A DNA stretch of 64,000 bases from Candidatus Nitrosacidococcus sp. I8 (GCF_945836005.1 NZ_OX241534.1:124001-188000), one strand, 5' to 3'; shown: positions 35,437 to 46,412, numbered from the stretch's first letter. Notes: generated by a model from the sequence alone, not told the origin. Numbers and translations are program-made.

Positions 35437-35826
35437 TTAACGCTTCGAGTATTGTGGAGCTTTTCTTGCTTTATGAAGCCCAACTTTTTTACGCTCAACA
35501 GCTCGTGCATCTCGAGTAATAAATCCTGCTTTACGTAAAGAGGGTTTTAGGGTTTCATTGTAATTTACAAGTGCACGAGCAATACCATGACGGATAGCAC
35601 CTGCTTGACCGCTATTACCTCCTCCTCGAACGAAAACTTGCACATCTAATTCTTCACTTAAAGTAGCAAGTTCTAAGGGTTGGCGGACAACCATTCGTGA
35701 TGTTTTTCTACCAAAGTACTCATCTATACTACGGCGGTTAATGATAATATTCCCGCTGCCTTTGCTTAAATAAACACGGGCAGTAGATGTTTTACGACGA
35801 CCCGTAGCATAATATTTTTCTGACAT
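35437..35826 (-). CDS. rpsI: 30S ribosomal protein S9
   Basis: A 129-residue S9 of normal length. [16 protein letters not shown] at the start, [19 protein letters not shown], and the basic end [11 protein letters not shown] that reaches the P-site are all present. Second gene of the rplM-rpsI pair, 20 bases after rplM. Confidence 0.98.
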   Translation of the reverse strand: MSEKYYATGRRKTSTARVYLSKGSGNIIINRRSIDEYFGRKTSRMVVRQPLELATLSEELDVQVFVRGGGNSGQAGAIRHGIARALVNYNETLKPSLRKAGFITRDARAVERKKVGLHKARKAPQYSKR

Positions 35827-35846
35827 AATTAATGCTTATAACCTAG

Positions 35847-36275
35847 TTAAATGTTTAAAGGCTGGGGTTGTTGTGCAGTATGAGGATGATCTGCGTTACC
35901 ATAAACTTTTAGCTTACGAAACATAGCACGACCTAGAGGATTTTTAGGTAGCATCCCCCTCACTGCGGTTTCTATTACCCTCTCTGGCGTACGATCTAAA
36001 AGTTGTGCTAAGGTACGAAATTTAATCCCACCTGGATATTCGCTATGCCAATAATAGCGTTTTTGTTCTAATTTTCTACCTGTTGTACGTATTTTTTCTG
36101 CATTAATTACAACAATGTAATCTCCGGTATCTACATGAGGAGTATAAATCGCTTTATGTTTTCCTCGTAAACGGCGGGCAATTTCACTGGCTAGGCGCCC
36201 AAGTGTTTTCCCATCTGCATCTACTAGATACCAATCGCGCCGTACTTCTTTAGGCTTGGCACTAAAGGTCTTCAT
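35847..36275 (-). CDS. rplM: 50S ribosomal protein L13
   Basis: A 142-residue L13 with [29 protein letters not shown] and [13 protein letters not shown]. First gene of rplM-rpsI, as in most bacteria. A GGGAG ribosome site precedes the ATG on the minus strand, and a near-consensus promoter is 40 bases upstream. Confidence 0.98.
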   Translation of the reverse strand: MKTFSAKPKEVRRDWYLVDADGKTLGRLASEIARRLRGKHKAIYTPHVDTGDYIVVINAEKIRTTGRKLEQKRYYWHSEYPGGIKFRTLAQLLDRTPERVIETAVRGMLPKNPLGRAMFRKLKVYGNADHPHTAQQPQPLNI

Positions 36276-36314
36276 TCGTTATTGCTCCCGCAACTATCTA
36301 AATTAAAATCAAAA

Positions 36315-36343
36315 ACTATATGGATTAACATTGGTCTTGTCAA
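36315..36343 (-). promoter_or_regulatory. Sigma-70 promoter of rplM-rpsI
   Basis: On the minus strand, a consensus TTGACA (36343-36338), a 17-base spacer and TATAGT (36320-36315). It is the best vegetative promoter match I saw in the window. Confidence 0.85.
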
Positions 36344-36345
36344 GG

Positions 36346-36368
36346 TAACCCTAAGTATCTTAGGGTTA
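36346..36368 (-). terminator. Hairpin at the end of uppP
   Basis: A perfect 10-bp stem (TAACCCTAAG / CTTAGGGTTA) with a TAT loop begins 4 bases after the uppP stop on the minus strand. No T-run follows. It sits directly ahead of the rplM -35 box. Confidence 0.55.
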
Positions 36369-36371
36369 AAC

Positions 36372-37163
36372 TTACAATAGCCAAAGTATAATACCACCTA
36401 ATATTAGGCGGTATATCATAAAAGGAACCATACCTACATATTGTAAGGCTTTTAGAAAAAAGTGGATACACAAATAACCTACTAAGGCAGATATTAAGGT
36501 ACCTAAAACTAGTGCGCTCCAATCTACTGCTTCAGGATGACGGAGTAGTCCAAATCCTTCTAAGCTGCCTGCTAAAATAATCACAGGGATAGAAAGTAAA
36601 AAAGAAAACCGTGCAGCCCCTTCTCGAGTAAGCCCTAACATAAGACCTGCGGTCATTGTAATACCTGAGCGAGAAGTACCCGGAATGAGTGCTACTGCCT
36701 GAGCAAGCCCAATAATTACCACATCTTTCCACGTAAGACTATGCTCATCTCGAGTTCGGTTACCTTCAATATCGGCATAACCTAAAAGTAAGCCAAAAAT
36801 AATAGTACTCCAAGCAAGAATGGTAGCAGATCGAACATTATCTACAACATCATGAACCATAAGCCCTACTAATCCTACTGGAACAGTACCAAATAAAACA
36901 GCCCAAGCAAGCCGGCTTTCTCCGACTAACTTAAAAGAAACTAAGGATTTAAACCAATCCTTGGTCATTTTCGATAATTCAGATCGAAAATAAAAAATGA
37001 CGGCAGATAATGTCCCTAGATGTAAAACCACATCAAAAGCTACTCCTTGATCTTGCCAACCGAAAAGCTTAGGCAGCAAGACAAGATGAGCAGAACTAGA
37101 AATAGGAAGAAATTCGGTTAATCCTTGTAAAATGGCAAGCGCTAAAGTGTGGGTAAATTCCAT
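36372..37163 (-). CDS. uppP: Undecaprenyl-diphosphatase
   Basis: A 263-residue membrane phosphatase that recycles the carrier lipid for cell-wall and LPS synthesis. Family motifs: ILQGLTEFLPISSSAHLVL (catalytic Glu) and IPGTSRSGITMTAGL. About eight helices. It lies 34 bases after yadH on the same strand. Confidence 0.96.
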   Translation of the reverse strand: MEFTHTLALAILQGLTEFLPISSSAHLVLLPKLFGWQDQGVAFDVVLHLGTLSAVIFYFRSELSKMTKDWFKSLVSFKLVGESRLAWAVLFGTVPVGLVGLMVHDVVDNVRSATILAWSTIIFGLLLGYADIEGNRTRDEHSLTWKDVVIIGLAQAVALIPGTSRSGITMTAGLMLGLTREGAARFSFLLSIPVIILAGSLEGFGLLRHPEAVDWSALVLGTLISALVGYLCIHFFLKALQYVGMVPFMIYRLILGGIILWLL

Positions 37164-37197
37164 AAAAATAATACCTTTTATATTTTTATAATGAGTG

Positions 37198-37974
37198 TTA
37201 TGTTCTTATTCCTATACCCTTATTTAATAAATAGAGAGCAACAATACTGAGTACAATTAAGAAAATGATAATAATGGTAAAAGCAACTTGGATATTCACA
37301 TCAGAAGATCCAAGCATGCCATAGCGAAATCCATTGACCATATAAAAAATAGGATTAAATAGAGAAGCTGTCTGCCCAAATTCAGGCATCAATTTAATTG
37401 AATAGAATACGCCGCCAAGATAGGTGAGAGGGGTAAGAATAAAATTAGGGACAATAGAAATCCCATCAAAGTCCTTAGCAAAAACTGCGTTAATAAAACC
37501 ACCTAGAGAAAATACTCCAGCAGTCAAAACTGCTACCATACAAGTCAGCAGTAAATGCTCTATTTTAATATGGGTAAAAAGGTTAGCAATGAAAAAAACA
37601 ATGATTCCTGCCATTAATCCTCGTACTACCCCACCGGTCACATAACCCAGTAAAATAATACTATTAGGGGTAGGGGAAACAATTAATTCTTCTATATAGT
37701 GCTGAAATTTTGCACTAAATAAAGAAGAAACTACATTCATATAGGAGTGATTAATAATGGCCATCATCACTAATCCGGGAGCAATATATTCCATATAGCT
37801 AAACCCTTCCATCGGTCCAATCTGCCCGCCAATTAGTCCTCCGAAAATAACAAAATATAAAGTCATGGTGACTGCAGGGGGGAGTAGGGTTTGAATCCAA
37901 ATTCGAATAAAGCGGCGAATTTCTCGACCTGCTAGGGTGTGAAAAGTAATATAATATCGCTTTAACTTACTCAT
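37198..37974 (-). CDS. yadH: ABC-2 type exporter permease, YadH-like
   Basis: A 258-residue ABC-2 permease with six helices. The start (LAGREIRRFIRIWIQTLLPP) and the segments SYMEYIAPGLVMMAIIN and FILTPLTYLGGVFYSI closely recall E. coli YadH. The substrate is unknown in the family. Its start overlaps the ATPase gene by 4 bases, so the two are translationally coupled. Confidence 0.92.
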   Translation of the reverse strand: MSKLKRYYITFHTLAGREIRRFIRIWIQTLLPPAVTMTLYFVIFGGLIGGQIGPMEGFSYMEYIAPGLVMMAIINHSYMNVVSSLFSAKFQHYIEELIVSPTPNSIILLGYVTGGVVRGLMAGIIVFFIANLFTHIKIEHLLLTCMVAVLTAGVFSLGGFINAVFAKDFDGISIVPNFILTPLTYLGGVFYSIKLMPEFGQTASLFNPIFYMVNGFRYGMLGSSDVNIQVAFTIIIIFLIVLSIVALYLLNKGIGIRT

Positions 37975-38897
37975 TGAGCAGTAGCATTACCCTTACTAAT
38001 TAAATTAACAAAAAGCTCCTCTAAACGGTTAGTTTTATTTTTAACTCGTAACACTTGAATTCCTGCCTGAGATAAGCCAGTAAATAAATGATTGAGACTA
38101 TCTCCCTTCTTTATCTCTACTTCTAAAGTGGTATCATCCACTGAATGGAGAGTATAACCAGAAATAACAGGAACAGTACTCATCCCCTGCTTTAAATAAA
38201 GCACCAAAGTTTCTTGGTGAAGTTTTTCTAATAAAACCCGCATAGAGCTATTTTCCACAATAGTGCCATGATCAATAATGGCAATATTGCGACATAACTG
38301 TTCCGCTTCTTCAAGATAGTGAGTTGTTAAAATAATGGTAGTACCCGCATGATTGGTTTCTCGAAGAAACTGCCACATGGATCGGCGTAGCTCAATATCC
38401 ACTCCAGCGGTAGGTTCATCTAAAATCAATAGCTTAGGGTTATGGACTAAGGCTCTAGCAATCATCAAGCGTCGCTTCATTCCCCCAGATAAATTACGGG
38501 AATACTCATTGCGTTTTTCCCATAATCCTAATTGCTTTAATCGTTGCTCGGCGTTAATTCGAGCAGTTTTTGCTTTAATCCCATAGTAACCTGCTTGGGT
38601 GGCTAAAATATTAGAAATCCGCTCAAAGCCGTTACAGTTAAACTCTTGAGGAACGAGACCAATCATACTTTTCACTTCCTCGGGTTGTTCATCTAAGTCC
38701 ATCCCAAATACAGAAATTTTCCCTGCACTTTTAGTGACTAAAGAGCTTAAAATCCCAATGGTAGTGGATTTTCCAGCCCCATTAGGGCCAAGTAGAGCAA
38801 AAAAATCCCCTTGAGCTACCCTAAGGTTAATGCCTCTAAGTGCGGTAAATTGATTACGATAGACTTTTTGTAAATTCTCTATAACCAGTGCATCCAT
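37971..38897 (-). CDS. yadG: ABC exporter ATPase, YadG-like
   Basis: A 308-residue ABC ATPase. Walker A GPNGAGKSTT, signature LSGGMKRRLMIARAL, Walker B LLILDEPTAGVD and switch His in TTHYLEEAEQL are all intact. About 80 C-terminal residues follow, as in DrrA-type exporters. It pairs with the permease gene that overlaps its stop. It begins 16 bases after the stop of the DUF262 gene on the same strand. Confidence 0.93.
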   Translation of the reverse strand: MDALVIENLQKVYRNQFTALRGINLRVAQGDFFALLGPNGAGKSTTIGILSSLVTKSAGKISVFGMDLDEQPEEVKSMIGLVPQEFNCNGFERISNILATQAGYYGIKAKTARINAEQRLKQLGLWEKRNEYSRNLSGGMKRRLMIARALVHNPKLLILDEPTAGVDIELRRSMWQFLRETNHAGTTIILTTHYLEEAEQLCRNIAIIDHGTIVENSSMRVLLEKLHQETLVLYLKQGMSTVPVISGYTLHSVDDTTLEVEIKKGDSLNHLFTGLSQAGIQVLRVKNKTNRLEELFVNLISKGNATAQ

Positions 38898-38913
38898 TTG
38901 GATCTAGTAGTAT

Positions 38914-40569
38914 TTAATCACCAAGATAAGGCCAAATCTCTAAGGCTTTTGTAGCAAGTATTTCTGCTCTTGCTTTTATTTCCGATTCTCCCCATCTTTC
39001 AATTTGGTGTTGGGTAAAGTATTTGTTCATCTCAAGGTTACTTTCATTTAATTTCTTCTTTTTTTCAGAAAAACCACCATTGGACAGTTCTGAATTGTAC
39101 CCTGTGAGGGTTAGATTCCCGATAGTGTCAAGATACTGATCATAAATTTCTTCCCAATTTTCCCCTAAATCCTCTTTCCACTTATATGTAAGAGTCTGAG
39201 GCATTATGTGTTCCACAGTAAGTTTCTCAAAAGAAATAGATTCTTTATGATTATAGCTTTGTTCAATCGCTTCTAAGATGAATTTATTGGTTGAATTACT
39301 GCTGCTTTTATAAATTTTTATTTTATGGAACCAAGAAGTAAATTCCGCATTTTTAGGATATCCTTCATTTTGAAGGGTTTTCTTAAGTCCCTCAATCATA
39401 TTATTTGAATATTTATCTTGAATTTTAGTATAAATAGTTGGAAATACTTTATACAGTTTGTGTTTAGGATAGTTACATAAAAGCCTTCTAATCACATAAT
39501 TCTCTATTATTAGTAGTAGACTACTAAAATCGTCTTTACTTATACGATGTTTATCATAATCATTATAAAAACTAAGAATTAGTGGATAAGCAACAGTTAC
39601 TTCGATTCTGCTTAATTTAGATAAGCACCTTTGAAGAGTAGGTTCTTCTTCAAATGCTGGATTTTTTATTTTCCTGTAAAAAAAAGAATATCTGTATAAT
39701 TCTTTGATATATTCAATTGTATCTTTATTCCCACCCTTTACCTTTTCTTTTAGAGTAAAATAAACATTGTCTTTTCCAACTGTATTTCCCTCTTTCATCG
39801 TTAAAAAGCGGCGGATAAACTCTGTTAGATTATCTTTTTTTTCGTCTACTAGAGCATCTTGCATAGGGTTCCAGTATTTTCGGTAAATTTCTTGTTGTTC
39901 TGCTTTCTCGATTTGCATGAAAAGATGATTACGAACTAGATCTGCTTGGGTTAAAGGCTGTCCTTTAGCATTGAGACTTTCAAAAACCAAATAGGGATTA
40001 TCATTGCGATCTAACACGATACTTACTATTGAAAGGTAGTTAGTAATGATTCGTTTAAGTTTATGAAAATCATAATTAGTTTCTTTTAATTGCTTTTCAA
40101 AAAAACGATAAGCATCCGTAAGTAAATTTTTTTCTTTACCAAGTTTGTTATTAATTAAATTTTGATAAGTGATATTATCTTCTTGAGTAGGTATTAATTT
40201 ATAATGATCATCTCCTTGCTTATGACGATTAATAAGCAAATCATTAATTTCATCTGCAAAATCACCACTTCCTTGCTCTTCTAGCTTATTACGAAGTAAT
40301 GCTAGTACTATAAAAATGGTGGTTAGCCGTTGCTGCCCATCAATAAGCAGAAACTTCAGCATTCCTTCAGGGCTAGAGTCAATTTGCACACTTACTATAG
40401 AGCCCATAAAATGAGCATGAGGGGTATCTATTTCACTTAGCTCGATTAAATCCTCCCATAAAACTTCCCATTGCTTCTTTTTCCAACTATAGGTTCTTTG
40501 AAAAAGAGGAACAATATACTGTCTTGTACCTTCAATAATTTCTTGTAATGTAGTTTGTTTTGCTAGCAT
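38914..40569 (-). CDS. DUF262/DUF1524 protein, GmrSD-like putative defence nuclease
   Basis: A 551-residue protein with two parts. The N-terminal DUF262 domain has the nucleotide-linked IDGQQRLTT motif at 76-84, preceded by VPLFQRTYSW, and the later FESLNAKGQPLTQADLVRNH. The C-terminal DUF1524 HNH-like domain has EHIMPQ (His 454) and GNLTLTGYNSELSN (Asn 485 and 492). GmrSD enzymes of this build cut modified phage DNA, using NTP. Other DUF262 proteins are only partly known, so the defence role is inference. It is divergent from mutH (73 bases) and lies 16 bases ahead of yadG. Confidence 0.82.
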   Translation of the reverse strand: MLAKQTTLQEIIEGTRQYIVPLFQRTYSWKKKQWEVLWEDLIELSEIDTPHAHFMGSIVSVQIDSSPEGMLKFLLIDGQQRLTTIFIVLALLRNKLEEQGSGDFADEINDLLINRHKQGDDHYKLIPTQEDNITYQNLINNKLGKEKNLLTDAYRFFEKQLKETNYDFHKLKRIITNYLSIVSIVLDRNDNPYLVFESLNAKGQPLTQADLVRNHLFMQIEKAEQQEIYRKYWNPMQDALVDEKKDNLTEFIRRFLTMKEGNTVGKDNVYFTLKEKVKGGNKDTIEYIKELYRYSFFYRKIKNPAFEEEPTLQRCLSKLSRIEVTVAYPLILSFYNDYDKHRISKDDFSSLLLIIENYVIRRLLCNYPKHKLYKVFPTIYTKIQDKYSNNMIEGLKKTLQNEGYPKNAEFTSWFHKIKIYKSSSNSTNKFILEAIEQSYNHKESISFEKLTVEHIMPQTLTYKWKEDLGENWEEIYDQYLDTIGNLTLTGYNSELSNGGFSEKKKKLNESNLEMNKYFTQHQIERWGESEIKARAEILATKALEIWPYLGD

Positions 40570-40642
40570 GATGGGTTTTATATTATTTATATTTTTTAGA
40601 TTTCTATGTTAAGAAATAATCCTCGCTTAGGCTATCATAAAA

Positions 40643-41320
40643 ATGGGTTTATCCTATGATATTACTGATCCTATCAGCGAGCAGGAAGTATTAGCGAAAG
40701 CACAAAGATTTGCTGGACTAACCTTAGGTGAAGTTGCAGCAGCCTTAAATTGGACAGTACCTAAAGATTTATATCATGCCAGAGGATGGGTAGGTAATTT
40801 ATTAGAATCTGCCTTAGGGGCTAAAGCAAGCACTCGACCTATTCCTGATTTTCCTCGGTTAGGGATAGAGGTAAAAACTTTACCACTTAAACAAAACAGT
40901 CAACCTAAAGAATCCACCTTTGTATGTACCCTATCTTTAGGTGATTTAAATACCTGCTGGGAGCAGAGTAGGGTTTATCATAAATTAAATCGAGTATTAT
41001 GGATCCCAGTAGAGGCAGAAAATAATATCCCAATTTCAAAACGCCAGATTGGCATGCCTTTACTTTGGAGTCCTAATTCTATACAGCAAGAAATTTTAAA
41101 GATTGACTGGGATGAGCTTACTGAAATAGCAAATTTAGAAAAGTTAACAGAAATCACTGCTCACCAAGGCGTTTATTTACAAATTCGTCCTGTAACTAAT
41201 AATCAAGTAAGCTATAAAGGGATGGATGAAAAGATAAATTATATCTCTACTGGTTATAAAGGATTCTATTTACGCTCTACATTTACGCACACTATCTTAT
41301 CTCACCACTATATGACTTAG
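40643..41320 (+). CDS. mutH: DNA mismatch repair endonuclease MutH
   Basis: A 225-residue type II restriction-like nuclease that nicks the unmethylated strand at hemimethylated GATC. The catalytic set is intact: E55 (LLESALGA), D69 (IPDF), E76 and K78 (GIEVKTL), matching E56, D70, E77 and K79 of E. coli. Its presence implies a Dam methylase elsewhere. It is the first of a tight run mutH, VanZ-like, ROK kinase. The neighbouring DUF262 gene is divergent. Confidence 0.95.
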   Translation: MGLSYDITDPISEQEVLAKAQRFAGLTLGEVAAALNWTVPKDLYHARGWVGNLLESALGAKASTRPIPDFPRLGIEVKTLPLKQNSQPKESTFVCTLSLGDLNTCWEQSRVYHKLNRVLWIPVEAENNIPISKRQIGMPLLWSPNSIQQEILKIDWDELTEIANLEKLTEITAHQGVYLQIRPVTNNQVSYKGMDEKINYISTGYKGFYLRSTFTHTILSHHYMT

Positions 41321-41338
41321 GCATTGTAAAACTGAATA

Positions 41339-41950
41339 ATGACTTATGAGAATCTGAAATTTTTAAAAATTTGGCGATTATTCGGCTGGTTAGGGATTAC
41401 TGGGGTAACTTGGCTTAGCTATACTCCTTCTTTATCCCATTTTAGAGCTTGGCTAGTTCATCATGATTTTTTTAAATTCTATATTGTTTTTATCTTGCTA
41501 ATCGTTTGGTTATTTTTTATCCAACTATTTGATCAACTTAGTACTCACCTAGAGTTTTTCATGGAAAATTTTAAATTTTTAAAATTATGGCGTTTTTTAG
41601 GTTGGTTAGGGGTTATAGGTATTATTTATTTGAGTCTTACCCCTTCACTAGCCGATTTAAATTTTCTTATTGTCTATCAAGATAAAATGGAGCATTTTTT
41701 AGCCTATGGATTATTGGCTTGGTGGTTTAGTCAAATTTATCCAGCTAGATCTCATTTATGGTTTGGGATATTTTTTATCTCTTTAGGGATTGCTATAGAG
41801 TTTTTACAGGATCTTACAGGGCGAGACTTTGAGTATGGAGATATGCTAGCGGACACTTTAGGGGTTTTTAGCGGCTATGGATTGTATCGAGCAGCTAAAA
41901 AAGTAAGGCTAATTTGGGTAGAAAATTTACTGTTAAAGTTTTATAGATGA
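41339..41950 (+). CDS. VanZ-like membrane protein with duplicated N-terminal segment
   Basis: A 203-residue membrane protein. Its second part (75-190) is a complete VanZ-like domain (DKMEHFLAYGLLAWW, EFLQDLTGRDFEYGDMLADTLG). The first part repeats the opening of that domain: FLKIWRLFGWLGITGV with YTPSL (residues 8-31) matches FLKLWRFLGWLGVIGI with LTPSL (about 80-103). The second copy even begins with ATG (41561) in frame. I infer a partial tandem duplication that lengthened the gene. Function of VanZ-like proteins outside glycopeptide resistance is unknown. It starts 18 bases after mutH. Confidence 0.75.
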   Translation: MTYENLKFLKIWRLFGWLGITGVTWLSYTPSLSHFRAWLVHHDFFKFYIVFILLIVWLFFIQLFDQLSTHLEFFMENFKFLKLWRFLGWLGVIGIIYLSLTPSLADLNFLIVYQDKMEHFLAYGLLAWWFSQIYPARSHLWFGIFFISLGIAIEFLQDLTGRDFEYGDMLADTLGVFSGYGLYRAAKKVRLIWVENLLLKFYR

Positions 41951-41966
41951 GATTCTAGGATAGAGA

Positions 41967-42872
41967 GTGATTCGGATTGGGGTAGATCTAGGTGGCACAA
42001 AGATTGAGCTGATTGCCTTGGATGATTCAGGGGCAGTACTATTACGAAGAAGAAAACCTACCCCTCAAGGAGAATATCAAGCCACCTTAGAGGCTATTTG
42101 CTCCCTGATACTGAAAACAGAACAGGAATTAGGGCAACAAGGCACAGTAGGTATTGGTACGCCGGGCACACTTTCCCTAGTAACAAGTAGAATTAAAAAT
42201 GCTAATTCTACTTGTCTCAATGAGCAACCCTTAAAACAAGACTTAGAAAAATTACTTCAAAGATCTGTTCGACTAGAAAATGATGCTAATTGCCTTGCTC
42301 TTTCTGAAGCAACCGATGGATCGGCAGCAGGTGCAGCGGTTGTTTTTGGGGTAATTATTGGTACGGGTACTGGTGGGGGTATTGTAATAGATAGAAAAAT
42401 CCTCACCGGTGCTAATGCTATTGCAGGAGAGTGGGGGCATAATCCACTACCTTGGTCCCATGGAGAAGAATTTAGCCATCCTCCTATGTGTTATTGTGGC
42501 AAACAAGGCTGCGTTGAAACTTGGCTTTCTGGCCCAGGGTTAGCAAGGGATTACCAAAGTGTAAGTGGTAAAATTCTAAATCCTAAAGAAATTGATCTAA
42601 AAGCAACTCAAGGGGATCAAATCTGTGAGGCAGTATTGCAAGCTTATGAAGATCGACTAGCTCGAGCTTTAGCCCATGTCATTAACATTTTAGATCCTAA
42701 CGTTATTGTATTAGGTGGCGGCTTATCTAATCTTCAACGACTTTATTGTAACGTACCTAAACGATGGAAAAGTTATGTATTTTCCGATGAAGTCAATACC
42801 CAGCTCGTACCGCCTACCTATGGAGATTCTAGTGGTGTACGAGGTGCTGCTTGGTTATGGAATATAGAATAA
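41967..42872 (+). CDS. ROK-family sugar kinase (fructokinase-like)
   Basis: A 301-residue ROK kinase. ATP loop VDLGGTKIEL at the start, catalytic Asp in LENDANCLAL, the GTGTGGGIV loop, and the zinc site GH...CYCGKQGCVETWLSG are all seen. It most resembles manno(fructo)kinase Mak. The start is GTG with AGGATAGAG upstream. Sugar specificity is not certain. It closes the mutH run and is followed by a strong terminator. Confidence 0.88.
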   Translation: MIRIGVDLGGTKIELIALDDSGAVLLRRRKPTPQGEYQATLEAICSLILKTEQELGQQGTVGIGTPGTLSLVTSRIKNANSTCLNEQPLKQDLEKLLQRSVRLENDANCLALSEATDGSAAGAAVVFGVIIGTGTGGGIVIDRKILTGANAIAGEWGHNPLPWSHGEEFSHPPMCYCGKQGCVETWLSGPGLARDYQSVSGKILNPKEIDLKATQGDQICEAVLQAYEDRLARALAHVINILDPNVIVLGGGLSNLQRLYCNVPKRWKSYVFSDEVNTQLVPPTYGDSSGVRGAAWLWNIE

Positions 42873-42892
42873 TTAAGCAATAGTTTTTTTAA

Positions 42893-42920
42893 AAAAGAGG
42901 ATCTGTGTAGATCCTCTTTT
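42893..42920. terminator. Bidirectional intrinsic terminator between the ROK kinase and thiC
   Basis: A 12-bp stem (AAAAGAGGATCT / AGATCCTCTTTT) with a GTGT loop. T-runs follow in both directions (TTTT on plus; the upstream TTTTTTTAAAAAA on minus). It sits 12 bases from the thiC stop. Confidence 0.88.
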
Positions 42921-42931
42921 AATATTTCTAT

Positions 42932-44809
<1,878 letters not shown>

Positions 44810-44875
44810 TTATCTCCATTCAGGTTTTTATATGATAAAACCGGCAGTATTACTGGGAAGATATAAGTAACTATC

Positions 44876-44957
44876 AGCTTTCCTACGCCAGTATTAACCG
44901 GATCAGGTTCAAAGGGACTCTCTCAGCCGAATGATTCACTCGACACCCCTAGCGAAA
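44876..44957 (-). promoter_or_regulatory. TPP riboswitch of thiC
   Basis: Read on the minus strand: AGGGGTG, GGCTGAGAGA (pyrimidine-sensing arm), CCTTTGAACCTGATC and GGCGTAGGAA (pyrophosphate arm) occur in the order of the THI element. The aptamer ends about 70 bases before the thiC ATG. A small CCAGTAATACTG palindrome (about 44842-44856 region) between the two may serve the switch. Transcriptional or translational mode is not resolved. Confidence 0.96.
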
Positions 44958-45113
44958 AACGATTTTAAAGCTATTACGATAAATGATTTATAAATAATTT
45001 TCTATATTCATAAGATAATAGTAAGCATAGATCAATATTACACTAGTGATTAATTTTTCAACGCTTGAGAATATATTTTCTCTCCTAATTATTAATTTTG
45101 GATTTTTTTATCT

Positions 45114-46412
45114 ATGAAAGCCTTAGTAGTAGGTGGTGGAGGGCGTGAGCATGCATTGGCATGGAAGCTTGCTCAGTCATCCCAAATAAGCCAAGTTTAT
45201 GTAGCACCGGGTAATCCAGGAACAGCATTGGAATTTAAAGTCAAAAATATTCCAATTAAAGCAGATGATGTCGTTACTTTGGTTAATTTTGCTTTATCAG
45301 AACAAGTTAAGTTTACCCTAGTAGGTCCGGAAGCTCCTTTAATGCTAGGGATTGTAGATACTTTTGAAAAGGCTGGTTTGAATTGTTTTGGACCTCATCG
45401 ATTAGCCGCTCGTCTAGAAGAATCAAAATCTTTTGCAAAAAGTTTTTTAACCCGCCATGGTATTCCCACCGCACGGTATCAAGTATTTGATATAAAACTT
45501 ATAAATCGAGCAGTCGAATATATCTATAGCCAAACCATGCCTATTGTTATTAAAGCAGATGGTTTAGCAGCGGGAAAGGGGGTGATTATTGCCCATAGCC
45601 ATGAGGAAGCGGTTGATGCAGTGCAAAGCATTTTACTAGATAATATATTTGGTGAAGCAGGTAAACAAATTGTCATAGAAGAATTTTTGGCTGGAGAGGA
45701 AGCTAGTTTTATTGTAATGGCGGATGGCAAAAATATTTTGCCTTTTGCTAGCTCTCAGGATCATAAGGCACGAGATAATATGGATAAAGGTCCCAATACA
45801 GGGGGGATGGGAGCTTATTCTCCAGCTCCAGTAATTACCGAAGCAATTTATCATCGAGTTATTGAAGAGATTATACTGCCTACTATACATGGGATGGCAA
45901 AAGAAGGACATCCTTATAAAGGCTTTTTATACGCAGGCTTAATGATTGATGAAACTGGCACCCCTAAAGTGTTAGAGTATAATTGCCGTTTTGGCGATCC
46001 TGAAACGCAACCCATTATGATGCGGTTACAATCGGATTTAGCTGAATTGTGTATGAAGGCTATAGAGGGAAATTTAGATAAAACTTCTATAGAGTGGGAT
46101 TCTAAAGCTGCATTAGGGGTAGTTATGGCAGCAAAAGGTTATCCTAGCTCTTATCCGATAAATGATCTAATTTATGGATTGCCTCTATCTAAGTTTGATG
46201 GTATGAGTAAAGTATTTCATGCAGGTACCATTGAAAAAGAAGGGCGTATCTTAACGGCTGGCGGGCGAGTACTATGTGTATGCAGCTTAGGTGATTCTAT
46301 CACTGAAGCCCAAAGAACAACTTATAGTCTTGTACAGAAAATTACATGGCAAAATAGCTATTATCGTACAGATATTGGATATCGTGCCATTGCTAGAGAA
46401 AATAATTTATAA
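45114..46412 (+). CDS. purD: Phosphoribosylamine-glycine ligase
   Basis: A 432-residue ATP-grasp enzyme, second step of purine synthesis. Start MKALVVGGGGREHALAWKL, ATP site IKADGLAAGKGV, and RFGDPETQ are the family marks. It is alone here; purH is not adjacent. Divergent from thiC, whose riboswitch lies in the shared region. Both pathways draw on phosphoribosylamine-derived intermediates. Confidence 0.97.
   Translation: MKALVVGGGGREHALAWKLAQSSQISQVYVAPGNPGTALEFKVKNIPIKADDVVTLVNFALSEQVKFTLVGPEAPLMLGIVDTFEKAGLNCFGPHRLAARLEESKSFAKSFLTRHGIPTARYQVFDIKLINRAVEYIYSQTMPIVIKADGLAAGKGVIIAHSHEEAVDAVQSILLDNIFGEAGKQIVIEEFLAGEEASFIVMADGKNILPFASSQDHKARDNMDKGPNTGGMGAYSPAPVITEAIYHRVIEEIILPTIHGMAKEGHPYKGFLYAGLMIDETGTPKVLEYNCRFGDPETQPIMMRLQSDLAELCMKAIEGNLDKTSIEWDSKAALGVVMAAKGYPSSYPINDLIYGLPLSKFDGMSKVFHAGTIEKEGRILTAGGRVLCVCSLGDSITEAQRTTYSLVQKITWQNSYYRTDIGYRAIARENNL

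Noticed and set aside
38914-40569. DUF262 gene as recent horizontal import
   Set aside because: Its base use looks as AT-rich as its neighbours by eye, and no integrase or flanking repeats were seen; transfer cannot be supported without a computed comparison.
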